DNA of 64,000 nucleotides from Fibrobacter sp. UWEL (GCF_900142535.1 NZ_FRBE01000006.1:108559-172558); one strand, 5' to 3'; positions 26,257 through 35,601 are shown, counted from the first letter of the stretch. Notes: generated from the sequence alone by a model not told the origin. A program made the numbers and translations.

Positions 26257-27009
26257 CTACAGCCCGATCTGGGTAAAACTGCGGGGAACGTTCAATCGCC
26301 AGGTGCCCATGCTAAAGGACTTGTTGTGAGAGACCTTTTTCATTCTGATTTTCAGGAAAGTTGCACCCTCTTTTTCAAAAACAATCTGGCTGGGCAATGT
26401 TTTTCCCTCAAATTCCTTATAGTCCAGGAACTTCAGGATCTCCAATTTTCCATCACGTCCCATACGGCAAAGCCACGCAATTTCTTCCCCACGCTTCCCG
26501 AAGGCGAAGAACTTTCCCGTAGATTCCTGGGCGTAGGTTCCATTCTGGAGGCTGTCAGGCAGTTCCAATCCACCATCCACCACCTCGTACTTTTCCGGAA
26601 GGAGCTGTCCATTAAAGAGCCCTGCCACCTGGTGGATATGGACCAGCGGGATACTTTCATCCATCAGGAGGCCAACCATATAGCCGTTTCCCTTGGCGTA
26701 AAGCTTTTCCGTGGGGAAAGTCATGGTCCATCCCTCTTCCGTCCAGAGGAGAGAGGCAACCCCTATGCCCAAAGGACCCGTAAGTTCCATACGGTAGCGT
26801 TTGCCAGGCACAGAGAACAGCACCGCATCCAGTTCCTGCATATTGCCATCCGGTCCTTTCAGAGTCAAAAGGAACTTTGCCCGCAGGCTATCCTGGGGAA
26901 CTTCCACTACATCTTTCTGTTGGGGGACATCTACAGCAGGCTTGGCACCGCCATGGCAGCCCACCAGCAGTGCACAGCAAAAAGCCGCTAGCAAAAGCAA
27001 GCGCAACAT
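26257..27009 (-). CDS. LolB/DUF4292-like lipoprotein
   Basis: A 250-residue lipoprotein (lipobox LVGC). The fold pattern (LRAKFLLTLKGPDGNMQELDAVLFSVPGKRYRMELTGPLGIGVASLLWTEEGW) resembles LolB or DUF4292-type proteins, half-barrels that bind acyl chains and help place lipoproteins in the outer membrane. Sequence support is only at the level of pattern, so the family is tentative. It comes 7 bp after the large TPR lipoprotein gene; in Bacteroidetes a TPR lipoprotein and a DUF4292 protein are also often neighbours, which supports the call. Outer-membrane assembly is a reasonable inferred role. Confidence 0.7.
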   Translation of the reverse strand: MLRLLLLAAFCCALLVGCHGGAKPAVDVPQQKDVVEVPQDSLRAKFLLTLKGPDGNMQELDAVLFSVPGKRYRMELTGPLGIGVASLLWTEEGWTMTFPTEKLYAKGNGYMVGLLMDESIPLVHIHQVAGLFNGQLLPEKYEVVDGGLELPDSLQNGTYAQESTGKFFAFGKRGEEIAWLCRMGRDGKLEILKFLDYKEFEGKTLPSQIVFEKEGATFLKIRMKKVSHNKSFSMGTWRLNVPRSFTQIGL

Positions 27010-27016
27010 CTACCGC

Positions 27017-28939
27017 CTACTTTTTCTTTTTCAGAAACCGCAGGGCTTCCGGATGGTTCGGCTTAATTTTCAGGAGTTTCTTGTAGGACTGAGTCGCTTC
27101 AGCCTTCTTTCCCAAAGCTTCGTAAATAGCGCCCATATGTTCCCAGTAAACACGGTCCTTCTGCAGTTCCGGATCCTTCAGCTGGGACATCAATTCAAGA
27201 GCTTCCGCAAACTTGCCCATTCGATAAAGCCCCCATGCCTTGGAATCCATGATAGCCTCGTCCTTCGGGTCCAATTCCAAAGCCTTCGTAACAAGCTCCA
27301 TGCCCTTCTGCACTTCGGCTTCATTTCGGTTCAGGTCAATGAGGGAATAACCATAATAGTTCAGGGCAGCGACCAGTTCATTACCCTGGAGATTGCCATC
27401 CTTCAGCAAGCCTTCCAGCAAGGAGAATGCCTCGTCATAACGCTTCAACCGTTCCAGGTTTGAGGCATAGCGATAAAGAGCATTCTGATAACCCGGCGCA
27501 CGTTTCAGCACGTATTCGAAATACTGATTGGCGCGCACTCGATTACTTTCAGCCTTCGCCACATGGGTATCATCAAAAGGACCTTCGTGTTCAAGATCCT
27601 GAGCTTCTTCGCAAAGGGTCTTTGCATACCAGAAACGAACATCCACCTTCTTCATTTCGGCAGTTCGTACCATCTTCGCCAGGGAAACGGAATCCACCAC
27701 TTCTTCCATAGGCTTCCAGTTATCCCAGAATACAATCAAGGAATCGAACTTGGCATAAGCTTTCTTGTACTGCTTATCGATAGAATAGGTCAAGGCGAGA
27801 ATGTTCAAGTCTGCACCACCGGAAACAGAATCCATGGCTTCTGCGTAGCGAACCGCCTCTCCATACTTCTTCTCGTTGATGGCAATGCTGATCAAGCTCT
27901 GATAGGCGCCAATAACGTAGCTCTTGGGATCCCCCACCTGCGTAAGCCCCATTTGCAGATGGACCTTGGCGCTATCCACATTTCCATTCATATGTTCATA
28001 ATGACCCAGGAAATTGGAAACCTTGGGAGTATGAATTCCGTCTTCGTAATACTTCTTCTTCAGGAGAGAATAGGCCACAGAATCCGATGAATTCTGGGCG
28101 TGGTACTGAGCCAAGCTCAGAACCATATTGTCGTCATATTCCGTGGAGCCCGTAATGGTATCCACAATTGCATTCACTTCAGTCAGTCGCTTCTGGAACA
28201 TCAGCATTTCCACCAGCTGGGAAAGCTGTCTTTTATCTCCAGTAGTCTCGTGAGCCTTGTAGAACAAATCAATAATTGCAGAATCCTTCTGCATTTCCAC
28301 CAGCAGGTTCACCTGTCTCTGGAAAAGGGATGGCAGGTAATTCACATGAGGCAGCAAGAGATCGTAAACACGGACCAGTTCCTTATGGTCCTTGATGGCT
28401 TCCAGGAAAAGGCTGTAGTCATAAAGCAGGCCCGTATCCTGATTGCGTGCGGAATCCAGCGCTGCAGTAAAATACTTGCGGCAAGAATCCACCAGACCCT
28501 CGCGCACATACAGGCGGGCAAGCAAGCCCAGCTGTGCAGAGGTAATCTTACCCTTCTGATCGTTAGACCACTTAGCCTGAATGAAAGCCAGGGAATCCTG
28601 TCCCTCGGCCATCAACTTTTCAGCAAGCTTAAAGCCAAGATAACGGTTGTAGGGATCAAACTCAGCAGCACGCTGCCAGAACTCGGCAGACATGGCCTTG
28701 TCCCCACGAAGATCCGCTTCCTGGGCGTGAATAAAGGCTTCGTGGGCAGCGTCAATATTGCTCGGGAGTTTAGGAACTTCGGGTTGCACGGTCTTGCCAT
28801 GGTTTGCAACAGCCACCGCAATAGCCGCGGAATCCGCAGAAGTGAGAGCTACGCCATTCTTTGCAGGTGCCGAACTACAGGCGTTCAAAAAAAACGCCGT
28901 GAGGATCAAGCACACGTAAAGAAAGCGAACCTTCGACAT
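27017..28939 (-). CDS. TPR-repeat lipoprotein
   Basis: I start at the ATG 28939-28937, one base after the stop of the PASTA gene; it gives a lipoprotein signal ending FLNAC. The 640-residue protein consists mostly of tetratricopeptide-type helix pairs (EFWQRAAEFDPYNRYLGFKLAEKLM, AALNYYGYSLIDLNRNEAEVQKGMELVTKALELDPKD, AIYEALGKKAEATQSYKKLLKIKPNHPEALRFL), which form a protein-binding superhelix. It is probably attached to the outer membrane, facing the periplasm, as a scaffold for envelope assembly. It lies between the PASTA and LolB-like genes. The start four codons upstream (28951) lies inside the previous gene and is less likely. Confidence 0.9.
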   Translation of the reverse strand: MSKVRFLYVCLILTAFFLNACSSAPAKNGVALTSADSAAIAVAVANHGKTVQPEVPKLPSNIDAAHEAFIHAQEADLRGDKAMSAEFWQRAAEFDPYNRYLGFKLAEKLMAEGQDSLAFIQAKWSNDQKGKITSAQLGLLARLYVREGLVDSCRKYFTAALDSARNQDTGLLYDYSLFLEAIKDHKELVRVYDLLLPHVNYLPSLFQRQVNLLVEMQKDSAIIDLFYKAHETTGDKRQLSQLVEMLMFQKRLTEVNAIVDTITGSTEYDDNMVLSLAQYHAQNSSDSVAYSLLKKKYYEDGIHTPKVSNFLGHYEHMNGNVDSAKVHLQMGLTQVGDPKSYVIGAYQSLISIAINEKKYGEAVRYAEAMDSVSGGADLNILALTYSIDKQYKKAYAKFDSLIVFWDNWKPMEEVVDSVSLAKMVRTAEMKKVDVRFWYAKTLCEEAQDLEHEGPFDDTHVAKAESNRVRANQYFEYVLKRAPGYQNALYRYASNLERLKRYDEAFSLLEGLLKDGNLQGNELVAALNYYGYSLIDLNRNEAEVQKGMELVTKALELDPKDEAIMDSKAWGLYRMGKFAEALELMSQLKDPELQKDRVYWEHMGAIYEALGKKAEATQSYKKLLKIKPNHPEALRFLKKKK

Positions 28940-28940
28940 T

Positions 28941-29702
28941 CTAATCCACAACTACGAAATTAACCTTATAGCCAGGATTCAAATAGTCACCGGACTTGGG
29001 AGAAGATTCAAGAATAGTTCCGGGGCGAAGACCTTCAGAATCCTTCTTGCGGGTCACCTTGCCCAAATTCAAGCCTAGGCTTTCCAGCTGGGCATAAATA
29101 TCATCCAGCTGCTGTCCCGTAAAATCGGGAAGAAGAACCTTACCTGTGGTTGCACCTGCAGAAATCACCACCTTCACCGTATCGCCAATGCGAACCTTTT
29201 CACCCGCCATGGGAACAGTACGAATCACCACACCGCGAGGAATAGAGGCGTGGGCGCCCTTGATGGTTTCACCCTGGACAAGTCCAGCACGGCTCAGAGA
29301 AATGCTTGCCTGCTTCTGGCTCTTGCCGCGAAGATCGGGAATTTCCACTTCGCGGAGGCCCATGCTCTTGGTCAGGCGAACCGTACGGCCCAGCTTTGCA
29401 GTGCGGCCAGCAACGGGCATCTGCACCAGAACCTTACCTGCGGGAATAGTAGAACTGTAACGGCCTTCTTCCAGCCATTCAAACTTAAAACCAGCTTCTG
29501 TCAGTGCGCTTTCAGCGGCAGCCTGATCCATCCCTTCCAGGTTGGGAACTGCACCCGTACTTGCAAATGCCCCCGAGAAAGCAGGCATGATAATGTTATC
29601 AACAGCAAAAACCAGAACGATTACGGAAACCACCCAAATCAACAGGGCCTTGGAAACCGCAGCGTTGCGGACTTTGTTCAAAATCGACTTTAATTTATCC
29701 AT
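28941..29702 (-). CDS. membrane-anchored PASTA-domain protein without kinase
   Basis: A short cytoplasmic start and one transmembrane segment (about 17-35) lead to three PASTA domains (about 50-115, 116-183, 184-253), each with the pattern of VPNLEGMDQAAAESALTEAGF, IPDLRGKSQKQASISLSRAGL or LPDFTGQQLDDIYAQLESLGL. PASTA domains bind peptidoglycan fragments or beta-lactams and normally occur on Ser/Thr kinases or penicillin-binding proteins. Here no kinase or transpeptidase domain is fused and none is encoded nearby. It probably acts as a cell-wall-linked periplasmic adaptor. It is 18 bp after the Crp-type regulator gene and one base before the TPR gene. Confidence 0.93.
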   Translation of the reverse strand: MDKLKSILNKVRNAAVSKALLIWVVSVIVLVFAVDNIIMPAFSGAFASTGAVPNLEGMDQAAAESALTEAGFKFEWLEEGRYSSTIPAGKVLVQMPVAGRTAKLGRTVRLTKSMGLREVEIPDLRGKSQKQASISLSRAGLVQGETIKGAHASIPRGVVIRTVPMAGEKVRIGDTVKVVISAGATTGKVLLPDFTGQQLDDIYAQLESLGLNLGKVTRKKDSEGLRPGTILESSPKSGDYLNPGYKVNFVVVD

Positions 29703-29720
29703 AAAACGTTCACCTAGGGA

Positions 29721-30431
29721 TTAACCCTTGGCAGCCTTTTCCTGCAGAGCGTTTTCGTCGAAAATGACGATATCCTTACCCGTCATGGCAATGGCGCCAG
29801 CCTTCACCAGCATGGAGCAAATACGGCTCACGGTTTCGCGAGTAGTACCGGACATGTCAGCCAGCTGCTGCTGGGTAGGACGGTTGTGGATCACGGTCAC
29901 CATCGTGCCGTTATCCGTATGGATACGAACGCCACGTTCTTCCATCAAGTTCAGGAGGGTGCCAGCCACACGACCGCTAACGGACATGGTGGACAGAGAA
30001 CCGATCTGCTTGTTGGCCTTACGCAGACGCTTGCTAATTTCGCTCAGGAGAGCCATGGAAATTTCTGGAGTCTGGCGAAGCAACTGGATGAAAGACTCAC
30101 GATGAATAATCAACATCTGAGCGTCAGTCACCGTACGGACGGAAGCGGACCTGGGTTCGCCGTCAATCAGGGACATTTCACCAAAGAAGTCGCCACGTTC
30201 CAGGAAAGAGAGGATGGTCTCGCGACCATCCACGCCAGTCATATAGACCTGGACAGAACCGGAGGCAATCAGGTAGAGAGCCTGCATAGAGCTATCACCT
30301 TCAAGCACCACCGTTTCATCACGGTTGAAGTTCTGGACAACAACCAGGTTAGCCAGCATAGCCAGCTGTTCCTCGTTCAATTCAGAAAAGAGTTCAACAC
30401 CCTTCAGCAAACCAACAACGTTATTATCCAT
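29721..30431 (-). CDS. Crp/Fnr-family transcription regulator
   Basis: The N-terminal cyclic-nucleotide-binding domain (about 10-125) includes FNRDETVVLEGDSSMQALYLIASGSVQVY and the phosphate-cassette-like GDFFGEMSLIDGEPRSASV. The C-terminal HTH_Crp domain (about 150-236) includes RPTQQQLADMSGTTRETVSRICSML with the recognition helix. The cassette FFGEMSLIDGEPRSASV retains Gly-Glu-x-Ser and Arg-Ser-Ala like cAMP-binding members, so a cyclic nucleotide ligand is possible. No Cys cluster typical of Fnr is present. It follows purA by 22 bp and precedes the PASTA gene. Confidence 0.95.
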   Translation of the reverse strand: MDNNVVGLLKGVELFSELNEEQLAMLANLVVVQNFNRDETVVLEGDSSMQALYLIASGSVQVYMTGVDGRETILSFLERGDFFGEMSLIDGEPRSASVRTVTDAQMLIIHRESFIQLLRQTPEISMALLSEISKRLRKANKQIGSLSTMSVSGRVAGTLLNLMEERGVRIHTDNGTMVTVIHNRPTQQQLADMSGTTRETVSRICSMLVKAGAIAMTGKDIVIFDENALQEKAAKG

Positions 30432-30453
30432 GAGAACCTCTCTTACCGCTTAA

Positions 30454-31737
30454 TTAGTCCATGTCAACGATGATGCTCTGATCGCGCTTAGCACCGATAG
30501 AGATCATACCAATCTTCACACCAACAAGTTCTGCCATGCGGTTCAGATACTTCATTGCATTTTCCGGAAGATCTTCGAGCTTGCGGCACTTGGTAGTATC
30601 GCACTTCCAGCCCGGCATTTCTTCGTAAACCGGCACGCAACGACCGACCTTGGACAGCTGGTTCGGGAAGACTTCGATCTTTTCGCCATCGCATTCGTAG
30701 TGAGTGCAGATCTTGATGGTGTCGAAAGTATCCAGAACGTCCAGCTTGGTAATAGCCAGGTGAGTCAGGCCGTTCACGATGGCAGCCTTGCGAACAACGG
30801 GAGCGTCGAACCAGCCGCAGCGACGATTACGACCGGTGGTTGCACCGTATTCGTTACCAATCTTACGGAGGGTTTCACCCATGTCGTCCAGAAGTTCAGT
30901 GGGGAACGGACCGTTACCAACGCGAGTGGTATAAGCCTTCACAACACCCACGACCTGGTCGATAGCGGTGGGGCCAATGCCTGCGCCGCAGCTTGCATAA
31001 CCAGCAACAGTGTTGCTGGAGGTCACGTACGGATAAGTACCCTGGTCCACGTCAAGGATAGTACCCTGAGCGCCTTCGAACACCAGCTTCTTGCCTTCCT
31101 TAACAGCCTTGAACAGGAGAGCGCTAGTATCGCGAACGAAAGGCTTGATCTTCTGGCCCAGTTCCAGGTAATCCTTGATCACCACTTCCGGATCAATTTC
31201 GGGAACATCGTACATGACCTTGAATTCTTCGTTGTGAACCTTGGCCATGGCTTCAACGCGGGGGCGCAGTTCACGTTCGTCCATCAAGTCGCCAACGCGA
31301 ACACCAATACGGTTCACCTTGTCGCTGTAGCAGGGGCCAATACCGCGGCCGGTAGTACCGATAGCAGCCTTACCAGCCTTCTTTTCCTTAGCCTTGTCCA
31401 GAGCAGAGTGGTACGGCAGCACCACCTGGGCATTGTCAGCGATGAACAGATGACCTTCGGGGTTGATTCCCTTAGTGTGGAGGTCAGCAATTTCTGCGAG
31501 AGTCTGAATCGGATCCAGCACAACGCCGTTACCGATAACGCAAATCTTGTCATCATGCATGATGCCAGACGGAATCAGGTGGAACACAAACTTCTTGTCA
31601 CCTACTTCCACAGTGTGGCCAGCGTTAGCACCGCCCTGGAAACGCACAACAATATTTGCGTCCAGAGTCAAGAAGTCCACAACCTTGGCCTTACCTTCGT
31701 CACCCCACTGGGAGCCGATTACAACACGATTTGCCAT
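30454..31737 (-). CDS. purA: adenylosuccinate synthetase
   Basis: This enzyme joins IMP and aspartate with GTP to form adenylosuccinate, the first committed step to AMP. The N-terminal phosphate loop is GSQWGDEGKAKVVDFL: the usual GDEGKGK has Ala in place of its last Gly, a small departure. Other landmarks are GGANAGHTV, GTTGRGIGPCYSDKVNRIGVRVGDL, EGAQGTILDVDQGTYPYVTSSNT, TRVGNGPFPTEL, GRNRRCGWFD and SIGAKRDQSI. At 427 residues it has normal length and all other catalytic segments. It is the first gene of the long minus-strand cluster; an AAGGAT ribosome site lies just before its ATG, and the promoter should lie in 31738-31829. Confidence 0.98.
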   Translation of the reverse strand: MANRVVIGSQWGDEGKAKVVDFLTLDANIVVRFQGGANAGHTVEVGDKKFVFHLIPSGIMHDDKICVIGNGVVLDPIQTLAEIADLHTKGINPEGHLFIADNAQVVLPYHSALDKAKEKKAGKAAIGTTGRGIGPCYSDKVNRIGVRVGDLMDERELRPRVEAMAKVHNEEFKVMYDVPEIDPEVVIKDYLELGQKIKPFVRDTSALLFKAVKEGKKLVFEGAQGTILDVDQGTYPYVTSSNTVAGYASCGAGIGPTAIDQVVGVVKAYTTRVGNGPFPTELLDDMGETLRKIGNEYGATTGRNRRCGWFDAPVVRKAAIVNGLTHLAITKLDVLDTFDTIKICTHYECDGEKIEVFPNQLSKVGRCVPVYEEMPGWKCDTTKCRKLEDLPENAMKYLNRMAELVGVKIGMISIGAKRDQSIIVDMD

Positions 31738-31800
31738 ATATCCTTCGTTTTGTTAGTGACCTACAAACAGGTCTATTAGTTAAACAGGAAATAAGCTACC

Positions 31801-31815
31801 CAGGGAGTCTCCCTG
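31801..31815 (-). terminator. hairpin downstream of the TIGR02171 gene
   Basis: CAGGGA-GTC-TCCCTG is a perfect 6-bp stem just after the 31830-34553 gene (minus strand). No clean T run follows, so it may be a weak terminator or a message-stabilising hairpin, or part of the leader of purA. Confidence 0.4.
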
Positions 31816-31829
31816 AGCCCTTTTTCGCC

Positions 31830-34553
31830 CTAAAGATAGTAAGATATGAGGGAATCAAGACGTCGAGTCAACTTGATAGCCCCCAATTTACTGAGATGGC
31901 CATCGTCAGAAGCCATTTCATCCCCATAATCATGGTCCCCGAACTTATTTTCATCCATCAGGGTAAAGTGAGGGTAAGCTTTCGCCAAGGAATCCAGGAA
32001 ATCTACGGTCACCTTAGCCACGCTACGCTGGAGGCCGAAATGTCCATACCGTCCAGATTCCCTATACAAGGGAGATTGCGGATAAATTAACGCAATTATC
32101 TGTAATCCAGTTTCTTTCGTCCCCTCCACCACATCACGGATACTATCCAAGGATGCTATGCGAGACAGTTCACATTCGTCACAAAATACGGAATCCCAGG
32201 AACTGATAGTAGATCCCCAGCCCTCCGGCTCCATTTCCAGCAGCCCTCTGGTAGAAACCATCTCCACAGAGTCCTTTCTGGAATAAGGGCAGTATTCATC
32301 CACGATATCCACAAAACCCCGAGGGACGCTATCCCTCCAGAAATCATGATTAGCATCATACTGGAAGCCCACCGCCTGATCAAAAACCTTCTCGAATCTA
32401 AAATTCTTAGGACTCTGTAACAAATCTGGCGAAACCTCCAGCACCAGGTACTTCATATTCTTCATCTGAGGCAAAACATAATTTGCCAATATATGCAAGT
32501 TCTCCCAGAGTTCCCCGCCGGAACGGCCCATATTCAGCGCAGGCATAGACAGTTCCCTGGGATCAAGCCCCTTTTCCGTACGGGACGTTCCCAGCGCCAC
32601 TAATTCCACCTCATCCTTCAAATCCCAGAACATGCGCATCTTTAAGCTAAAGAGCCTTACATTCTCGTCATAGTTTTCACCCAAGTAGATTCCAGCACTA
32701 TCCACATCCAGCACGTCCCCATCATAGGCAACCCTAGGCTTCGCCCAGAAACAAGGGTGCCACACTTCCGTGCCGCTCACCAAATCCATGACACTGGAGT
32801 CCCGTAAATTCACAAGCGCTAGAGTTTTATGAACCCCGTTAAAATTGGTCAGGGATGCAACCGCCAAATCCTCCCGATTTGTCCATTCCGTATGATCGAA
32901 GGAGTATCCATCAGGAGCAGGAATCGAATGAATCATCTGACCGCTGGAATCCACCACAAGCAACCGATCGTGAACGCCATATTTTTCACCAGAGGCATCC
33001 TTACCGCCAAAGTCCAGGAACAATGTCTTTGACGCACCATCCTTCGAGAGAGAAACATTGCAGGCCTGTTTTTCGTCATACCAGACCTTATGTTCGCCCT
33101 CCACAAAAGCACGCAACAGTCTGGAACCCGACACGGCGAAAGAGCCCTCTCCGAATACGCCGCCATGATAGGCGCCACTTAATATTTTCTCGGGCTTTCC
33201 AAAAGTTCCGTTCTGGAAAGGCACCTTCCAGGTATTAGCCTTCAGGAACTCCGCTTCATCGGAATTGTCTCCGGCATTATCCACATAGATGATGGAGGTA
33301 TCCTGATGTTCATCTACATACCAGCGGGGAATAGCTGCACTTTCCACATCCAACTTTACAAGCCTGCTTCCTTCAGCATCTAGATTTCTGACATAGACGG
33401 AGGACTTTCCACCAGTCCCCTCCGGAACCGTACAGAAAGCCACCTTAGAACCATCAGGCGAAATATCCGGATGATAAACCTGAATGGAATCACTTATCTC
33501 AACCACATTCAAGACGTTCTTTCGATAATCCAGAAAGCACAAGTTTCCACTCTCATGATTTCTAAAGGCAAGTACACTTCGATAAGTTCCCATCCATTTC
33601 TTAATCGATTCTACAGGCGCCTCAATAAAGAAAGTACTTTCCAGTCCATTTCCATCCCCCGCAGAGGAACAGGCATCAGGAATTGATCCAAAAGCCAGTC
33701 TAAATCCCAAATAGGATTCCGCAGATACCGGAGAGACAGAATAAGTACTCCCTCTACTGTAAAGAGTCATTCCCTCTGGAGAATTGGAGTAGTAGCCGCC
33801 CTTCACCACTTTTTCTTCAAGATCATTAGGCTGGGAAGCTCCTATATAATTCACGATGGTCGTATCCTTCAAGGGGCCCAACCAGTCGTTCACCCATTCC
33901 AGTACGTTTCCCGCCAAATCGCAAAAGCCAAACTCGTCCACCTCGGATGTACAGACCTGGTGCATTCTTCCATCAGAGTTAGATGCATTCCAGCCCCCTG
34001 CAGGATTCCATCCCTTGGAAGCCGCATAAACCCATTCCGCTTCCGTCGGTAAACGATAGCCCTCTACCTCATGATGAAAAACAAGTCCATCCAAATGAAC
34101 ACACCGGTTATTTCGGGAAAAGCTCTTTCCCACATAGGAATAAACCGTATCGTAGCCTTCCGCCTTACTGCGGGCATTGGCATAAAGAACCGCGTCATAG
34201 AAAGTCACATCCACAACAGGCAAGCTATCCGAATCGCAAGAAGAGGCAATTTCCCGACCTTCCCGTTTAGCCATTGCCGCATAATCTCCGCAAGTCACTT
34301 CTTGCACAGCCAGAGAATAACGGTAATCCAGCTTCACCGCCATCTGGGGCTTTTCATTAGGACGAGCATCCGAATCGTTACTTCCCAGCAGGGCGAACTC
34401 CCCAGCAGGATTCACGCGCAACATTCCCGCATGTACAGGGTCCGCCACCACAGAAAAACCCTCCTTCGTTTGAGAACTTCCCGAAGAAGAATCTGAACAG
34501 GCACCCAGCAGGAATACAACAGCTAGGGTAATGGGAAAAGCGAACCATTTCAT
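31830..34553 (-). CDS. TIGR02171-family lipoprotein (SUMF1-like, propeller-like and SGNH-like domains)
   Basis: A 907-residue lipoprotein (lipobox LLGAC, C19) of the Fibrobacter paralogous family TIGR02171, function unknown. Three regions can be seen. Residues about 40-290 form a SUMF1/FGE-like domain (EVTCGDYAAM, YRLPTEAEWVYAASKGW, DLAGNVLEWVNDW, YLGFRLAFG). Residues about 320-640 have TolB-like propeller repeats (YHPDISPDGSKVAFCTV). Residues about 645-907 look like an SGNH hydrolase: LVALGTSRTEKG with Ser657 as block I and DDGHLSKLGA (Asp883/His886) as block V, leaving a possible Ser-Asp-His triad. The last domain is my inference. It is 64 bp after the MoxR gene, beyond a strong terminator. 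Confidence 0.88.
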   Translation of the reverse strand: MKWFAFPITLAVVFLLGACSDSSSGSSQTKEGFSVVADPVHAGMLRVNPAGEFALLGSNDSDARPNEKPQMAVKLDYRYSLAVQEVTCGDYAAMAKREGREIASSCDSDSLPVVDVTFYDAVLYANARSKAEGYDTVYSYVGKSFSRNNRCVHLDGLVFHHEVEGYRLPTEAEWVYAASKGWNPAGGWNASNSDGRMHQVCTSEVDEFGFCDLAGNVLEWVNDWLGPLKDTTIVNYIGASQPNDLEEKVVKGGYYSNSPEGMTLYSRGSTYSVSPVSAESYLGFRLAFGSIPDACSSAGDGNGLESTFFIEAPVESIKKWMGTYRSVLAFRNHESGNLCFLDYRKNVLNVVEISDSIQVYHPDISPDGSKVAFCTVPEGTGGKSSVYVRNLDAEGSRLVKLDVESAAIPRWYVDEHQDTSIIYVDNAGDNSDEAEFLKANTWKVPFQNGTFGKPEKILSGAYHGGVFGEGSFAVSGSRLLRAFVEGEHKVWYDEKQACNVSLSKDGASKTLFLDFGGKDASGEKYGVHDRLLVVDSSGQMIHSIPAPDGYSFDHTEWTNREDLAVASLTNFNGVHKTLALVNLRDSSVMDLVSGTEVWHPCFWAKPRVAYDGDVLDVDSAGIYLGENYDENVRLFSLKMRMFWDLKDEVELVALGTSRTEKGLDPRELSMPALNMGRSGGELWENLHILANYVLPQMKNMKYLVLEVSPDLLQSPKNFRFEKVFDQAVGFQYDANHDFWRDSVPRGFVDIVDEYCPYSRKDSVEMVSTRGLLEMEPEGWGSTISSWDSVFCDECELSRIASLDSIRDVVEGTKETGLQIIALIYPQSPLYRESGRYGHFGLQRSVAKVTVDFLDSLAKAYPHFTLMDENKFGDHDYGDEMASDDGHLSKLGAIKLTRRLDSLISYYL

Positions 34554-34567
34554 ACAGAAGGAATAAT

Positions 34568-34594
34568 AAAAAAGTTCCCGTTTTTGACGGGAAC
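34568..34594 (-). terminator. rho-independent terminator after the MoxR gene
   Basis: On the minus strand GTTCCCG-TCAAAAA-CGGGAAC (34574-34594) is followed by six T (plus-strand A run 34568-34573). It ends the BatD-like/MoxR transcript. Confidence 0.92.
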
Positions 34595-34617
34595 CTCTTT
34601 CACCTAGAGAGAAAGCC

Positions 34618-35601
34618 TTACGGCACTTCCACAGAGTCCAGGATCTTCTGGACCACAGTTTCTGCGGAAACTTCTTCGGCTTCAGCTTCGTAACTCAGGA
34701 TGATACGATGGCGGAGCACTTCCATAGCCACGGCCTTCACATCTTCCGGCGTGACATAGGCGCGGCCCTGAATGAAGGCATGAGCCTTGGATGCCTGGGC
34801 AAGACCGATGGAGGCTCGAGGAGATGCACCCACTTCAATGAAGCCCACCAGGTCAGAACGCTTGATGCTACCCGGATCGCGAGTAGCGAGAACCAGATTC
34901 ACGATGTATTCGCGGACGCGTTCGTCCACATACACCTGCTTCACCAGTTCACGAGCCTTCAGGATATCTTCCTTGGTGGCAACAGCATTGGGCTGACGAA
35001 GGCCTGCGCCTGCAACAGCATCCAGGATGCGCATTTCGTCGGACTTGTTGGGATAAGAGACCTTCACCTTCAAAAGGAAACGGTCCACCTGGGCTTCGGG
35101 CAGCGGGTAGGTACCTTCCTGTTCAATGGGGTTCTGAGTTGCGAGAACCAGGAAAGGTTCATCCAGCTTAAAGGTTTCGTCACCGATGGTGATGTGGCGT
35201 TCCTGCATAGCTTCCAGGAGAGCACTCTGCACCTTGGAAGGAGCACGGTTAATTTCGTCTGCCAGCACCAAGTTGGTGAACAGCGGGCCCTTGCGGGTTT
35301 CAAACTTTGCTTCGCGGGCGTTATAGATGGTAGTACCCAGCAAGTCCGCCGGCAGCAAGTCCGGAGTGAACTGGATACGCTTAAAGTCCAGGGAGACTGC
35401 ATCTGCAAAAGCCTTCACCGCGGTAGTCTTTGCAAGGCCCGGAAGACCTTCCAGAAGAACGTGACCATCGGCCAAAATACCGGTCAGAATGCTTTCCACC
35501 ATGGCCTTCTGGCCAATGACGGTGTCTTCCACTTCACGCAGCAGATTCTGGCAGAAGGCGCTCTGCTGACGAATCTTTTCAGAAAGTTCCTGAATATCCA
35601 T
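34618..35601 (-). CDS. MoxR-family AAA+ ATPase
   Basis: A 327-residue AAA+ ATPase of the MoxR branch: Walker A EGLPGLAKTT (51-60), Walker B LVLADEINRAPSKVQSALLEAMQE, sensor 1 VLATQNPIEQEGTYPLPEAQVDRFL and the C-terminal lid with GASPRASIGLAQASKAHA. MoxR proteins act as chaperones that activate partner proteins carrying von Willebrand A domains, generally in operons with DUF58 and BatA/B/D genes. Here only a short BatD-like gene lies upstream (144 bp away, across a heptamer repeat); no DUF58 or VWA gene follows, and a terminator does. Its partners are therefore either elsewhere or lost. Confidence 0.95.
   Translation of the reverse strand: MDIQELSEKIRQQSAFCQNLLREVEDTVIGQKAMVESILTGILADGHVLLEGLPGLAKTTAVKAFADAVSLDFKRIQFTPDLLPADLLGTTIYNAREAKFETRKGPLFTNLVLADEINRAPSKVQSALLEAMQERHITIGDETFKLDEPFLVLATQNPIEQEGTYPLPEAQVDRFLLKVKVSYPNKSDEMRILDAVAGAGLRQPNAVATKEDILKARELVKQVYVDERVREYIVNLVLATRDPGSIKRSDLVGFIEVGASPRASIGLAQASKAHAFIQGRAYVTPEDVKAVAMEVLRHRIILSYEAEAEEVSAETVVQKILDSVEVP

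Noticed and set aside
24015..26276. A 753-codon plus-strand open frame antisense to the M6-like gene
   Set aside because: No ribosome site or domain; the minus-strand product has a signal peptide and recognisable domains.
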